A DNA stretch of 32,313 bases from Bacteroidota bacterium (lineage in GTDB: Bacteria; Bacteroidota; Bacteroidia; Bacteroidales; FEN-979): NCBI GenBank assembly GCA_030706225.1, contig JAUZOW010000010.1:1-32313 (forward strand), in the 5' to 3' direction. Of the stretch, positions 1 through 9,632 are shown piece by piece (the first letter of the stretch is position 1; every line of letters begins with the position of its first letter). A program made the translations under genes and the position numbers. The notes under the pieces were generated by a model, which worked only from the letters and a program-made list of their open reading frames with translations, had not been told where the DNA came from and ran no database searches.

Positions 1-663
1 AGAAATAACAACATCGCATTCCATACCGATGCCTGTCAGTCGTTCGGTAAAATCCCCGTCGATCCGGAAAAAATTCATGCAGATATGATATCTCTGAACG
101 CTCATAAGATTTATGGTCCTAAGGGTGTCGGTGCTCTGTATATCCGAAAGGGAACAGTAATTGAACCCATTCTTCATGGAGGCGGACAAGAGCGCGGACT
201 CAGGTCCACTACCGAGAATATTCCCGGAATTGCCGGATTTGCTAAAGCAGCAGAACTTTGTCATGAGCAAATGGATAATGAAATCCGCAGGTTACAATCT
301 CTTCGTAATCACTTTATCGACAGGCTTCACAACGATTCTGAGGAAGTTTACTTTAACGGTCCGGAAGACGGATACCCTGGAATCATCAATTTTTCATTCC
401 GCGGCAGAGAAGGGGAATCAATACATCTGCTGCTGATGCTGGATGAAGCCGGTGTTGCTGTCTCAACCGGTTCTGCATGCTCCTCAAATCATTCAAATGC
501 ATCTGGCTCTCATGTTTTGAATGCAATGGGTCGTAACCCCGTTGAAGCCAGGGGAGCTATACGTGTCAGCATCGGCCGCTTTAATACCGTCGATGACATG
601 GATAACTTTTGTGACATTTTGCATAATGTATATTCAAAACTTAAAACGGTTTATTCTCATTAA
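1..663 (+). CDS. Cysteine desulfurase (NifS/IscS-like, aminotransferase class V), 5'-truncated by window edge
   Basis: Frame 1 is open from base 1 (RNNNIAFHTDACQSFGKIPVDPEKIHADMISLNAHKIYGPKGVGALYIRKG...). PLP-lysine region SLNAHKIYGPKGVG and catalytic Cys loop STGSACSS are present. Confidence 0.95.
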   Translation, partial: RNNNIAFHTDACQSFGKIPVDPEKIHADMISLNAHKIYGPKGVGALYIRKGTVIEPILHGGGQERGLRSTTENIPGIAGFAKAAELCHEQMDNEIRRLQSLRNHFIDRLHNDSEEVYFNGPEDGYPGIINFSFRGREGESIHLLLMLDEAGVAVSTGSACSSNHSNASGSHVLNAMGRNPVEARGAIRVSIGRFNTVDDMDNFCDILHNVYSKLKTVYSH

Positions 664-674
664 TTGATATTCCC

Positions 675-1361
675 ATGAAAGATAACGGATCTGTTTCAAA
701 CGATATTTTAAAACAGCTTCCTTCCAGTAATTGCGGAGGATGCGGTTTCAAAACCTGCCAGGAATTTGCCATGTATATCCCTGAACATCCTGAAGAAGCC
801 AAACGTTGTACTCATTTACAAGCCGCACGGCAATCGAAATCAACCCCGTCAGGCATCGGAGATCTTCTTCAGCACAGAAACCAGCAAAGGACCTGGCTCG
901 ACAATCTTCAACGCCCTTACGACTTCATTCTTGAATGTTTTGAGAATGATCCGGGCCCACGGGAAACCATTCTCCCGTATAATCCGCAGCTTGTCAAAGA
1001 GCTGGGTGTAAAGAAAGGCGATATTATGATCGGCCGGCCCATGGGAATGTCGTGTGGCTGCCCTATAACCCATTGCGGAATAGTAACCGGAGTGGATCCT
1101 CGTAATGGTGTCATTAACTGGTGCGTTACAGGTCCTCTCCGTCCCCGTACCGAAGGCTTTATCGATATCGGATATTATGTTGCACAGGCTTATGATGGCA
1201 TCATACGGGAAGCAAATACAGAAATCAAACTGGGCAAAAGATACTGGTTTCTTCCCCGGCGCTGCATGCTTCAATGGCGTCACAGCGGCCTTGTCAATGC
1301 CGTTACAAGACTAAAAGACGGAAGTATCAAAATAAGAGTGGAAGGGTTATTTATCGGGTAA
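675..1361 (+). CDS. Putative (Fe-S)-binding protein with N-terminal 4Fe-4S domain (C-x2-C-x4-C-x16-C)
   Basis: ORF of 228 aa starting 11 nt after the desulfurase stop. NCGGCGFKTC...KRC motif, plus a second Cys-rich segment SCGCPITHC and further NWC and RRC cysteines. Confidence 0.8.
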   Translation: MKDNGSVSNDILKQLPSSNCGGCGFKTCQEFAMYIPEHPEEAKRCTHLQAARQSKSTPSGIGDLLQHRNQQRTWLDNLQRPYDFILECFENDPGPRETILPYNPQLVKELGVKKGDIMIGRPMGMSCGCPITHCGIVTGVDPRNGVINWCVTGPLRPRTEGFIDIGYYVAQAYDGIIREANTEIKLGKRYWFLPRRCMLQWRHSGLVNAVTRLKDGSIKIRVEGLFIG

Positions 1362-2207
1362 AAAAAAGTTCCTGATTATTTCCCGGTTAGAAGTTCTGTG
1401 GTACCGGTTCAGCTTCGGGGAAACAAACCACCCAATGGAAGCGTGTTCATAATCAAGAACACGCATACTTTGATTATACACGACATCCAGTCCGAGTTTT
1501 AAAGTGGTTTCCGCAACGAATATCTCTTCCCCGAAAAGAAATGAGAAATGCCGGAATGTTCCTCCTCTATCAAAATAATCCTTATGAAAGATCATACAGG
1601 AACCATGAGGAGCATAGATCTTCTTTTCCACAATAGTTTCAAGGTCCTTTACTCTTTCCTTCCCCTGAAAAGCCTTAATCAGGCCTCTTTTCGCATAGGA
1701 TAGCAATGTATAAACATTGTTAAACAGAAAACATGAATAAAGCACCTGGTAGAATCTCAGCCGGGCAAGGCTGTACCGATGCATTTTCTCCGGGTTATAA
1801 TCGGTTCCCCATTTGCTTGAAATAATCGAAGGTGCAACCATCCCCACTGCAGAACGGCCGGTATAACTTTTCAATATCTCGAAAAAATGAAAATCATCGA
1901 ATACAATATCTACATTGGTCACCAGAACCCATTCCGGAAAATACGGATTTTCTTTTTTGAACTTTTCCAGTCCTTCTTCCGCTCCGGCCATATATCCATG
2001 ATTTCCGGATGATTTATAATATTCAAGAAAATCATATTTGTTCAGAGCAGTGGTAAAATCCGCCGGTGCTATTTCTTCGCTGTTATCCACCAGTAACAGA
2101 TGAAATGGCTTATCCGGAAACTTCGACAGGCTATCGGCATACCGGAGCGTCTCATCATAGGTCCGATAAATAATTCCTATAATCAGGATATCTTTTCTTT
2201 GTGCCAT
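1347..2207 (-). CDS. Glycosyltransferase family 2 protein
   Basis: 286 aa ORF; N-terminal nucleotide-binding pattern ILIIGIIYRTYDETLRYADSL...HLLLVDNSEE and VLVTNVDIVFDD. Confidence 0.8.
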   Translation of the reverse strand: MAQRKDILIIGIIYRTYDETLRYADSLSKFPDKPFHLLLVDNSEEIAPADFTTALNKYDFLEYYKSSGNHGYMAGAEEGLEKFKKENPYFPEWVLVTNVDIVFDDFHFFEILKSYTGRSAVGMVAPSIISSKWGTDYNPEKMHRYSLARLRFYQVLYSCFLFNNVYTLLSYAKRGLIKAFQGKERVKDLETIVEKKIYAPHGSCMIFHKDYFDRGGTFRHFSFLFGEEIFVAETTLKLGLDVVYNQSMRVLDYEHASIGWFVSPKLNRYHRTSNREIIRNFFLPDK

Positions 2208-3427
2208 CTGTTACGAATGATGAAAAGAATAACGATCAGTATATACATCAGCGAAGAGAGGAAAGCGCTGAATGCAGCGGCTGTCAAGCCATAAAAAGGA
2301 ACAAGTATCAGGTTTAATGCAATATTCAGGATCATGACGATCAGAATAATAATTAACATCAGCCTTTGTTTTAAAAGCAGTTCTAACGGCTTGTGAACAA
2401 TCATGGCCAGTTGCCACAGGAAGGCGCTGCCCAGCAGGAGGCCCGAAATCATCCGCGGAATGTGAACAGAAAGATGAAGAATACGCTGATACAGTATATC
2501 CTGGAGAAAGATGAATGCGACAAAGACAAGCAACAATTCCAGCAGGATGACCTGTGTTGATTCCCGGATCATAAAGCCTGCTTTCTCCTTATTCCCCTCA
2601 TTCCATTCCTTTACAATATTCGGGTGATAGGCCAGAATGACCGGTGCCGTTACAAAAGTGGCGACTTTCACAATGATATCCTTAACAGCAGAGTACACTC
2701 CGACTTCCTTATAACTGAAAAATTCGCTGATGATAAAACGGTCGGCAATGGTTACAATATTGCTGAGGAAAAGCCATATGGTAAGCGTAAACCCGAAATC
2801 AAGCATTCTTCTTGTAAAATCAGGGTCCCAGTAGAAATTAGCCAGATTGACCGGATATTTATGGGAAGCAGGCATGCTGATCCGGATCATCTCCGCAAAT
2901 ACAAGCCCGAGGCTCATAGAGACAAAAATGATGGCAAACCATTTGACGTGAACAACGAAAAGGAAAATGGAAAGTATTCCGATATAGAGAAGATTAAAGC
3001 TCCCTTCGAGTATGGCATAGCGGAGAGGCTTTGTTTGTGCCTGGTTCAGGGTAAGGTTGAAAAAGTAAAAATTATAGAGGAAAACATATAACAGAACAAT
3101 TCCCGTTTCTATCCAGGTCAATTTGAAATAAAAAATACAAACCGGAAGCATGATCAAAACCGCTGCAACGGAACTTAGAATGGTCAGATGAAATAAGCGG
3201 TTGATTGTCGTTTCCAGCTCATCCTTATATGCCGTAAGAAAACGCAGGGTACTTTGCTGTATCCATCCGAAAGTCAAAGTACTCACCAGCATGGATGCAT
3301 AAAAAACCAGTGAATAACGGCCATATTCCACTTCGCCCAGCGTCCGTACGACGAGAACGATGATGAAAAGCGTGACCAGTGCAGGAATGAGCTTACCCGT
3401 AAAATAAATAATGACTTCCTTTTTCAT
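2183..3427 (-). CDS. Polysaccharide biosynthesis flippase (Wzx/MATE-like, multi-TM)
   Basis: 414 aa hydrophobic multi-TM ORF, N-terminus KLIPALVTLFIIVLVVRTLGEVEYGRYSLVFYAS typical of oligosaccharide flippases; flanked by GT2 genes; overlaps the next gene by 25 bp. Confidence 0.85.
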   Translation of the reverse strand: MKKEVIIYFTGKLIPALVTLFIIVLVVRTLGEVEYGRYSLVFYASMLVSTLTFGWIQQSTLRFLTAYKDELETTINRLFHLTILSSVAAVLIMLPVCIFYFKLTWIETGIVLLYVFLYNFYFFNLTLNQAQTKPLRYAILEGSFNLLYIGILSIFLFVVHVKWFAIIFVSMSLGLVFAEMIRISMPASHKYPVNLANFYWDPDFTRRMLDFGFTLTIWLFLSNIVTIADRFIISEFFSYKEVGVYSAVKDIIVKVATFVTAPVILAYHPNIVKEWNEGNKEKAGFMIRESTQVILLELLLVFVAFIFLQDILYQRILHLSVHIPRMISGLLLGSAFLWQLAMIVHKPLELLLKQRLMLIIILIVMILNIALNLILVPFYGLTAAAFSAFLSSLMYILIVILFIIRNRWHKEKIS

Positions 3428-3454
3428 GATACTGAGGCTTCTTCCTGCTTTGAT

Positions 3455-4504
3455 TTAACGGGTTGATGAAGGTTTGTATTTCTTACTGCCGGTTATAAAA
3501 AATTTCCAGATCCCGGCCAGGAATCCGTATCCATAGGAGCAATGAACAAGAAAAAAAATCCAGGGAAGAAAAAAGAACAGTTTCCATTTTCCGGATTCTC
3601 CTGCAATCTTAGCTGAAAACAAGAGATCCGCGATCAGATAAAGAGAGATTCCTGCCAGCCAGGTATAAAAGATGATCCTGATGAAAATTCCGGCGAAAAG
3701 AAAAAGCGAAATGAAAAGTACAAACAGAGGTGGAATAAATTGGCGTAAAGTGACGGCTTTTCCGAGTTTCCGGGCTACCAGAGGCTTGAACAATCCGTAT
3801 TGGCAGAACATTTTCATGAGCGACTTTACAGAACTCCGGGCATAATAATCGATTTTTACATCCGGAACAAGGTAAATGACACCACCGTTTTTAATCAGCC
3901 GTGCATTGAATTCATCATCCTGGTTGCGTAACAGATCTTCATCGAAATATCCGATCTTATCAAAAACCTCTTTGCGGTAACATCCGTAAGGAACCGTATC
4001 CACGATCCGGGCATGTTTCACCTCAAAGCGGTAATGTGCATTCCCTACTCCGAAAGGAGAAGAAACTGCCGATGCAATGGCCTGAGCCGACAGGGAATTG
4101 TTTCCCGGAAGAGTATTCCATACTCCGCCGACATTGTCAGCTTTCAGCTCGTATAGATAATGAACCAGACATGAAAAATAGTTTTCCGGGTACCGGGCGT
4201 GGGCATCCAGACGGATGATCACCTCCCCTTTCGATTTCCGAATCCCTTCATTCAGTGCAAAAGGTACATAGCGTTTGGAATTATCCAGCAGATGAATATA
4301 GGGATACTTTTCAGAAAAGCCGGAAATGATTTCGCGGGACCTGTCTTTGCTTCCTCCGTCGATGATCATCACTTCCGTCAAGCTTTTCGGGTAATCCTGC
4401 CGAAGAATGTCCTCCAGCAATGAGGGGAGAAATTTCTCCTCATTATAGCAGGGAATAATGACGGAAATAAAAGGCGCCGGATTAATATCTGCAAGATCGG
4501 CCAT
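3455..4504 (-). CDS. Glycosyltransferase family 2 protein with C-terminal TM segments
   Basis: FISVIIPCYNEEKFLPSLLEDILRQDYPKSLTEVMIIDGGSKDRS...IIRLDAHARYP is a classic GT2 GT-A N-terminus; hydrophobic C-terminal helices. Confidence 0.92.
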   Translation of the reverse strand: MADLADINPAPFISVIIPCYNEEKFLPSLLEDILRQDYPKSLTEVMIIDGGSKDRSREIISGFSEKYPYIHLLDNSKRYVPFALNEGIRKSKGEVIIRLDAHARYPENYFSCLVHYLYELKADNVGGVWNTLPGNNSLSAQAIASAVSSPFGVGNAHYRFEVKHARIVDTVPYGCYRKEVFDKIGYFDEDLLRNQDDEFNARLIKNGGVIYLVPDVKIDYYARSSVKSLMKMFCQYGLFKPLVARKLGKAVTLRQFIPPLFVLFISLFLFAGIFIRIIFYTWLAGISLYLIADLLFSAKIAGESGKWKLFFFLPWIFFLVHCSYGYGFLAGIWKFFITGSKKYKPSSTR

Positions 4505-4527
4505 AATAAAATCAATAGATGATCATG

Positions 4528-4559
4528 CAAAAATAACCCTTTCGCTCAGATTTATTAAA
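4528..4559 (-). promoter_or_regulatory. Putative Bacteroidetes sigma-ABfr-type promoter for the GT/flippase cluster
   Basis: On the minus strand, TATTTTTG (4535-4528; matches TAnnTTTG) preceded by a 20-bp spacer and TTTA (one mismatch to TTTG); about 24 nt upstream of the GT2 start at 4504. Confidence 0.45.
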
Positions 4560-4595
4560 ACAGTCTTTTTTAAAGAAAGAAAAACAGAGAATTTC

Positions 4596-5312
4596 TCAAT
4601 GGCGATGGCTTTCCAGAAGCTTCTGCACCTCCTCTTTATAGGTATCCCCGATAAATAATTCAGTGTCGCCGATAAAGATGCTGTTTTTCCGGATTGAGGT
4701 AATGCTGGGGATTGCAACAAGGTATGATTTATGGATTTGTATGAAAGATGCTTCCGGCAGCTCCTCTTTCATTGCTTTGATCCCCATTCTGACTACAAGC
4801 GGCTTGGGTGTGCTTTTCAGATGGATCTTGATATATTCCCTCAATCCTTCGATGTAAACGATATCACTGAACATCACTTTCACCATGCTGTAACCGATGT
4901 TCACAAATATATACTCGGGAACATATGAAGGAAAATTCTTTTTGTTCTTAAGAAGATATAGTTCCTGAGCTTTATTACAGGCTTTTATGAACCGGTCCAT
5001 GGGGACAGGCTTGATCAGATAATCCACCACATCCAGCGAAAAGCCTTCCAGAGCATATTGTTTGTAAGCGGTAATGATAATGACCATAGGCTTTGCCGAA
5101 GAAAGACTTTCTATAAACTGAAGCCCCGTAAGGCCCGGCATCTGAATATCAATGAAAACAAGATCGATTTTCTGTTCCTGCAAAATCTTTATTGCGGCAA
5201 AAGCATCTTCACAACTGGCAATAAGATTCAGAAACGGTATTTTGCTGATGTTATCCGCCAGTAATTTTAAAGCCAGTGGCTCATCATCGACAGCAATACA
5301 TTTTAACATCAA
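4596..5312 (-). CDS. LytTR-family response regulator (receiver + LytTR DNA-binding domain)
   Basis: Receiver motif CIAVDDEPLALKLL...LVFIDIQMPGLTG; C-terminal LytTR pattern YIFVNIGYSMVKVMFSDIVYIEGLREYIKIHL. Overlaps the kinase gene by 4 bp (ATGA). Confidence 0.95.
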   Translation of the reverse strand: MMLKCIAVDDEPLALKLLADNISKIPFLNLIASCEDAFAAIKILQEQKIDLVFIDIQMPGLTGLQFIESLSSAKPMVIIITAYKQYALEGFSLDVVDYLIKPVPMDRFIKACNKAQELYLLKNKKNFPSYVPEYIFVNIGYSMVKVMFSDIVYIEGLREYIKIHLKSTPKPLVVRMGIKAMKEELPEASFIQIHKSYLVAIPSITSIRKNSIFIGDTELFIGDTYKEEVQKLLESHRH

Positions 5313-6382
5313 TGCAGTTTTATTGTAAGAAATACTTTAAAATGATCCGCTTCCCTGGTAATTGTCAGCTTGTAATTATTGTTGTATAAAATATTCAGTC
5401 TGCGCTGAACATTGTTGAGACCGATGCCGGATGTCTTATCTTTAATCTGTGTTGAAGCGGTATTGTATTTATTCCTGATCTGAAAGAACAATTCATTCTG
5501 CTTGTTGGTCTTCAGATCAATATCAATCTCCGGGTTTTCAATCATCCCAATCCCATGCTTGAAAGCATTCTCAACAAAAGGAATCAGCAGCATGGGCTCT
5601 ATTTCACTCCACTCACTGGCCAGCGAGATCTGCAGATTGATCTTGACTTTGGACCCAAAACGTTGCTGCTGCAGTTCTATATAACTTGTCAGATACTCGG
5701 CTTCCGTTTTCAGTGGTACCTTTTCTTCGTCTGTTTCGTACAGCATATATTGCATCAATCCTGACAATTTCATCAGCGTAGGTTCCAGTTCATCACTCTT
5801 CAGTCGATTTAATGCTACGATGTTATTAAGCACATTCATGAGGAAATGCGGACTTATCTGCGACCGCAGGAAAGCCAGTTCCGTCTTCATGTTTTCCTGT
5901 TGCTTTTCCATCTGCAGCTTTTCTGATCTCTGTTTGTCGACGATCAACTTAAAAGCAATGCTGACGGCAATGGTCAGTAAAAAAGCAGGAAAATTGAACC
6001 GTAAAGAACCAACAAAATCAAAAGGCTCTCCAGTTATAAGGAACCGGAAGAGCAGTGAATGCAGGGCAAGAACCAGAGCAAATGTCAGGATCAGCGAGAG
6101 AACATAATATCCGTACTTTTTCCGGTTAAAAAACCTTGGCATGAGGAAATATGTATTCAGATAGAAGGATATCACCCAGAAAAAATAGCTGTACAGGTTA
6201 AGTTTTAAGAATTCGGCTTCCTGGTTCAGGTTATGAGGCGGATGAATATGATGAGCATGGCTAATGTCGATCAGGTATGGCAAAGAGAAGATCACACTCC
6301 ATACAAGTATATGAATGCAAACCTGTATCCATTTATTTGACCAGTTGGGTCGTTTCATATCAGGAAAAATCGCTCTTGTCAA
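5309..6382 (-). CDS. LytS/YehU-like sensor histidine kinase (His_kinase family)
   Basis: N-terminal TM helices; H-box FLRSQISPHFLMNVLNNIVALNRL; ATP-binding region PMLLIPFVENAFKHGIG and SGIGLNNVQRRL. An alternative start at MKRPNWSNK (6358) is possible. Confidence 0.94.
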   Translation of the reverse strand: MTRAIFPDMKRPNWSNKWIQVCIHILVWSVIFSLPYLIDISHAHHIHPPHNLNQEAEFLKLNLYSYFFWVISFYLNTYFLMPRFFNRKKYGYYVLSLILTFALVLALHSLLFRFLITGEPFDFVGSLRFNFPAFLLTIAVSIAFKLIVDKQRSEKLQMEKQQENMKTELAFLRSQISPHFLMNVLNNIVALNRLKSDELEPTLMKLSGLMQYMLYETDEEKVPLKTEAEYLTSYIELQQQRFGSKVKINLQISLASEWSEIEPMLLIPFVENAFKHGIGMIENPEIDIDLKTNKQNELFFQIRNKYNTASTQIKDKTSGIGLNNVQRRLNILYNNNYKLTITREADHFKVFLTIKLH

Positions 6383-6399
6383 AGTTACGCTATTATTTT

Positions 6400-7623
6400 T
6401 TATTCATATTTTAAAGCATCAATAGGATCGAGCCGGGAAGCTTTTTGTGCCGGATAATAACCGAAAAAGATCCCTGTAATGCCACATACCAGGAACGAAA
6501 TCAGTATGGACATTTCGGATATCAGGATAGGCCAGTGAAGTATGATGGACACCACTTTGGAAGACGCGATGCCAAGAACGACACCAATAACACCTCCTGT
6601 AATGCTGATGATGACTGCTTCGATTAAAAATTGCATCAGAATATCCTTTTCCTTTGCGCCCAGTGACATACGCAACCCGATTTCCCGGGTTCTTTCGGTA
6701 ACCGATGTATACATGATGTTCATGATCCCGATACCCCCAATGAACAGAGAGATTCCGGCAATAGCCGTCAAAAGAATGGTCATCATGCTGGTTGTGGATC
6801 CAATTGCAGAAAGAAGCTCAGCCTGAGTTCTGACATCAAAATCATTATCTTCACTTGCTTTCAGGTGATGATTTTCCCGGATCACTTGCTTTACTTCTGC
6901 CGTTGCAGCATCACTTTGTGCTTCAGAAGCGGCCGACACATAAATGCTTTGCAGATAATGTGTTGCTGTAATTCGTTTCTGAACCGTAGTATATGGAGCC
7001 AGAATAACATCGTCCTGGTCCTGACCGAAATTGCTCTGGCCTTTGGATGCCAGAACTCCAATCACCTGGAAGGGGATTTTATTGAACCGGATAATCTTCC
7101 CGATCGGACTTTGTCCATCCGGGAAAAGATTTTTTACTACCGTTGTTCCCAGCAGACACACTTTAGTGAACGATTTGACGTCCTCTTTCGAGAAAACGAT
7201 CCCATCCTTAAGCTTGAACTGACGGATATCCAGATAATCCGTACTGACTCCTATCAAACTCGTAGGCCAGTTATTTGAAGCATTAATAGCTTGTCCGCTG
7301 GTAGAGACGATCGGCGAAACTCCTTTAATATTGGGAGAATTCAGATTTACGATGGCATCAGCATCTTCCTGCTTCAAGGTTTGCATACTGCTTCCCTGCA
7401 ACCGTACACTTCCGGGTTCATTCATAACAGGCATGATATTGATCATGTTTGACCCCATACCCGACAGGGAGGTATGAATGCTTTCCTTTGAACCTTCCCC
7501 GATAGCCATCATGGTTATTACAGCGGCAACACCGATGATAACACCCAGCATCGTCAGAAATGTTCTGAGTTTGCTTTTCTTCAGGGCTTTAAGAGATATT
7601 TTTAATAAATCAAAAATTTTCAT
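6400..7623 (-). CDS. ABC transporter permease, MacB-like (MacB periplasmic core + FtsX-like domain)
   Basis: LRTFLTMLGVIIGVAAVITMMAIGEGSKESI...GIMNIMYTSVTERTREIGLRMSLGAKEKDILMQFLIEAV...YYPAQKASRLDPIDALKYE. Confidence 0.96.
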   Translation of the reverse strand: MKIFDLLKISLKALKKSKLRTFLTMLGVIIGVAAVITMMAIGEGSKESIHTSLSGMGSNMINIMPVMNEPGSVRLQGSSMQTLKQEDADAIVNLNSPNIKGVSPIVSTSGQAINASNNWPTSLIGVSTDYLDIRQFKLKDGIVFSKEDVKSFTKVCLLGTTVVKNLFPDGQSPIGKIIRFNKIPFQVIGVLASKGQSNFGQDQDDVILAPYTTVQKRITATHYLQSIYVSAASEAQSDAATAEVKQVIRENHHLKASEDNDFDVRTQAELLSAIGSTTSMMTILLTAIAGISLFIGGIGIMNIMYTSVTERTREIGLRMSLGAKEKDILMQFLIEAVIISITGGVIGVVLGIASSKVVSIILHWPILISEMSILISFLVCGITGIFFGYYPAQKASRLDPIDALKYE

Positions 7624-7632
7624 ACTCCACCT

Positions 7633-8379
7633 TTACATTTTTTCAGGATCAGGCAAAGAGACAATTGCCTTTTTGGCCGACCGTTTCTCAGTATTGATCA
7701 CATCCTTTTGAGTCAGACCGTCGCGTAATAAAATCGTTCTTTGGCTAAACGCAGCGATATCCGGTTCGTGAGTCACAAAAACAATGGTTTTCCCTTTCTC
7801 ATTCAGATCCTGCATCAGAGATATGATCTCATATGAGGTTCGGGTATCAAGGTTCCCGGTTGCTTCATCAGCCAGGATAATGACCGGCTCGCTGACCAGC
7901 GCCCGTGCAATGGCAACTCTTTGTTGCTGTCCTCCCGACAACTGATTGGGCATATGATGCGCTCTGTTGAGAAGATTTACAGTTTTCAGCGCTTCCAGAG
8001 CCCGGTCTCTACGCTCTGAGGATGGGATATGCTTGTTGTATATCATTGGCATTTCCACATTTTCAAGTGCAGTAGTACGGGGAAGCAGGTTATACGACTG
8101 AAACACAAATCCGATCTTTTCGTTCCGGAGTTCTGCCAGCGAATTCTTATCCAGTTCTTCCACATTGACGCCATCCAGATAATAGTTCCCGTCAGTAGGC
8201 CTGTCAAGACATCCCAGAATATTCAGAAGAGTCGTTTTCCCGGAACCGCTGTGCCCCATGATGGTAACAAATTCACCGGAATGGATGGTAAAAGAAAGTC
8301 CTTTCAAGGCTTTTACCGTTTCCTCCCCCATGACGAATTCACGCTTCAGGTTTTTTACTTCCAATATCTTTTCTGACAT
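7633..8379 (-). CDS. ABC transporter ATP-binding protein (MacB/LolD-type)
   Basis: Walker [13 protein letters not shown], signature [15 protein letters not shown], Walker [14 protein letters not shown]. Confidence 0.97.
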   Translation of the reverse strand: MSEKILEVKNLKREFVMGEETVKALKGLSFTIHSGEFVTIMGHSGSGKTTLLNILGCLDRPTDGNYYLDGVNVEELDKNSLAELRNEKIGFVFQSYNLLPRTTALENVEMPMIYNKHIPSSERRDRALEALKTVNLLNRAHHMPNQLSGGQQQRVAIARALVSEPVIILADEATGNLDTRTSYEIISLMQDLNEKGKTIVFVTHEPDIAAFSQRTILLRDGLTQKDVINTEKRSAKKAIVSLPDPEKM

Positions 8380-8381
8380 GA

Positions 8382-9575
8382 TTATCTCCTCTTGTTTTTA
8401 TCACCTCCCGGCCTTTTCGGCATAAACGGGCTACTGGAATTCCCTGAAGCTGCCTGAGACATATTTCCCGTCTGACGGATTTCAACAGCTACTTCATCAT
8501 TGGGAGTTAATCCCTGTAACACTTCAACTTTGATGTTGTTATTCAGACCTGTTTTGATGTACTTCTGAACAAGCTGTCCATCCTGCCGTACCCATACAGA
8601 TGTTTCGCCTTCTGAAGCCGGTTGCCGGGAAGACACGAGATGAAAACTTTTAGCAACGCTGTCGGGTGAAAACTTAATGGCTTTCACCGGAATAAGCATG
8701 GCATTTTCAACTTCCTTCGTATAGATTGTGATGTTAGCCGTCATTCCCGGCTTTAGCTTCAGATCTTCGTTAGATGTCCTTATGATTGTAGTGTATGTAA
8801 CAACATTATTCGTAGTGGTCGGGTTCAGCCTGACTTGCTGGATCGTTCCTTTAAAAATATCATCCGGAAAAGCATCAACGGTAAATGTCACTTTATTGCC
8901 TTCTGTAATACCTCCGATATCTGCCTCATCCACCGAAGCTTCCACCTGCATTTCCTTAAGATCTTTTGCAATGCTGAAGATGGTCGGGGTGCTGAAACTA
9001 GCAGCTACCGTTTGCCCTTCACTGACGCTTCTGGAAAGGATTGTCCCGTCGATCGGAGAAAAAATACTGGCAAGAGCAAGGTTTTTCTGGGCTGTCTGAA
9101 CCTGAGCATATGCAACATTGGCTTGTGCCTTAGTGGAATTATAGGTACATAAAGCATTTTCATAATCGGCTTTACTGATGGCACCTGCATTATACAGCTG
9201 GCTCTGTCTGTCAAAATTGTTTTTCTGGTAGGAAAGCTGACTTTTTACCTGCTCGTAATTTGATTTGGCCTGGTCGAGGGATGCTATAAACAGTGTTTTA
9301 TCCAGTTCTGCAAGCAACTGGCCTTCCTTGACTACCGAGTTATAATCAACATATAGCTTTTTGATCGTTCCACTAACCTGTGAACCTACAGAAACCGTGT
9401 TCACCGGCTGAACCGTACCTGTAGTTATAACTGTCCTGGAAATACTTCCTGTCTGCGGTTTTTCAGTAACTACATCAACTTTCTGCTGATCTCCGGAAGG
9501 CTTGAAAAACCAGAACAGTCCTGCAGCTACAACTACTATCAGTACGATAATCCCTATTCTTTTTTTCTTTTTCAT
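8382..9575 (-). CDS. Periplasmic adaptor subunit (MacA/HlyD-like membrane fusion protein)
   Basis: N-terminal TM anchor; TGTVQPVNTVSVGSQVSGTIKKLYVDYNSVVKEGQLLAELDKTLF lipoyl-like motif; coiled-coil hairpin; ends 2 bp before the ATPase gene. Confidence 0.95.
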   Translation of the reverse strand: MKKKKRIGIIVLIVVVAAGLFWFFKPSGDQQKVDVVTEKPQTGSISRTVITTGTVQPVNTVSVGSQVSGTIKKLYVDYNSVVKEGQLLAELDKTLFIASLDQAKSNYEQVKSQLSYQKNNFDRQSQLYNAGAISKADYENALCTYNSTKAQANVAYAQVQTAQKNLALASIFSPIDGTILSRSVSEGQTVAASFSTPTIFSIAKDLKEMQVEASVDEADIGGITEGNKVTFTVDAFPDDIFKGTIQQVRLNPTTTNNVVTYTTIIRTSNEDLKLKPGMTANITIYTKEVENAMLIPVKAIKFSPDSVAKSFHLVSSRQPASEGETSVWVRQDGQLVQKYIKTGLNNNIKVEVLQGLTPNDEVAVEIRQTGNMSQAASGNSSSPFMPKRPGGDKNKRR

Positions 9576-9632
9576 TGTTTATTGATTTTTTATTTCTTCA
9601 TATACGAAGGCATCTGCTTATTTTTCCCGGCT

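Noticed and set aside
849-1283. 144-aa minus-strand ORF opposite the Fe-S protein gene
   Set aside because: Shadow ORF antisense to a better-supported CDS with recognisable motifs; no domain signature of its own.
2624-3091. 155-aa plus-strand ORF inside the flippase gene
   Set aside because: Antisense to a clear multi-TM flippase; low-complexity charged translation typical of a reversed hydrophobic gene.
4587-4597. GAGAATTTCTC palindrome followed by a T-rich run on the minus strand after the LytTR gene, as an intrinsic terminator
   Set aside because: Stem is too short and AT-rich with almost no loop; not convincing as a terminator.
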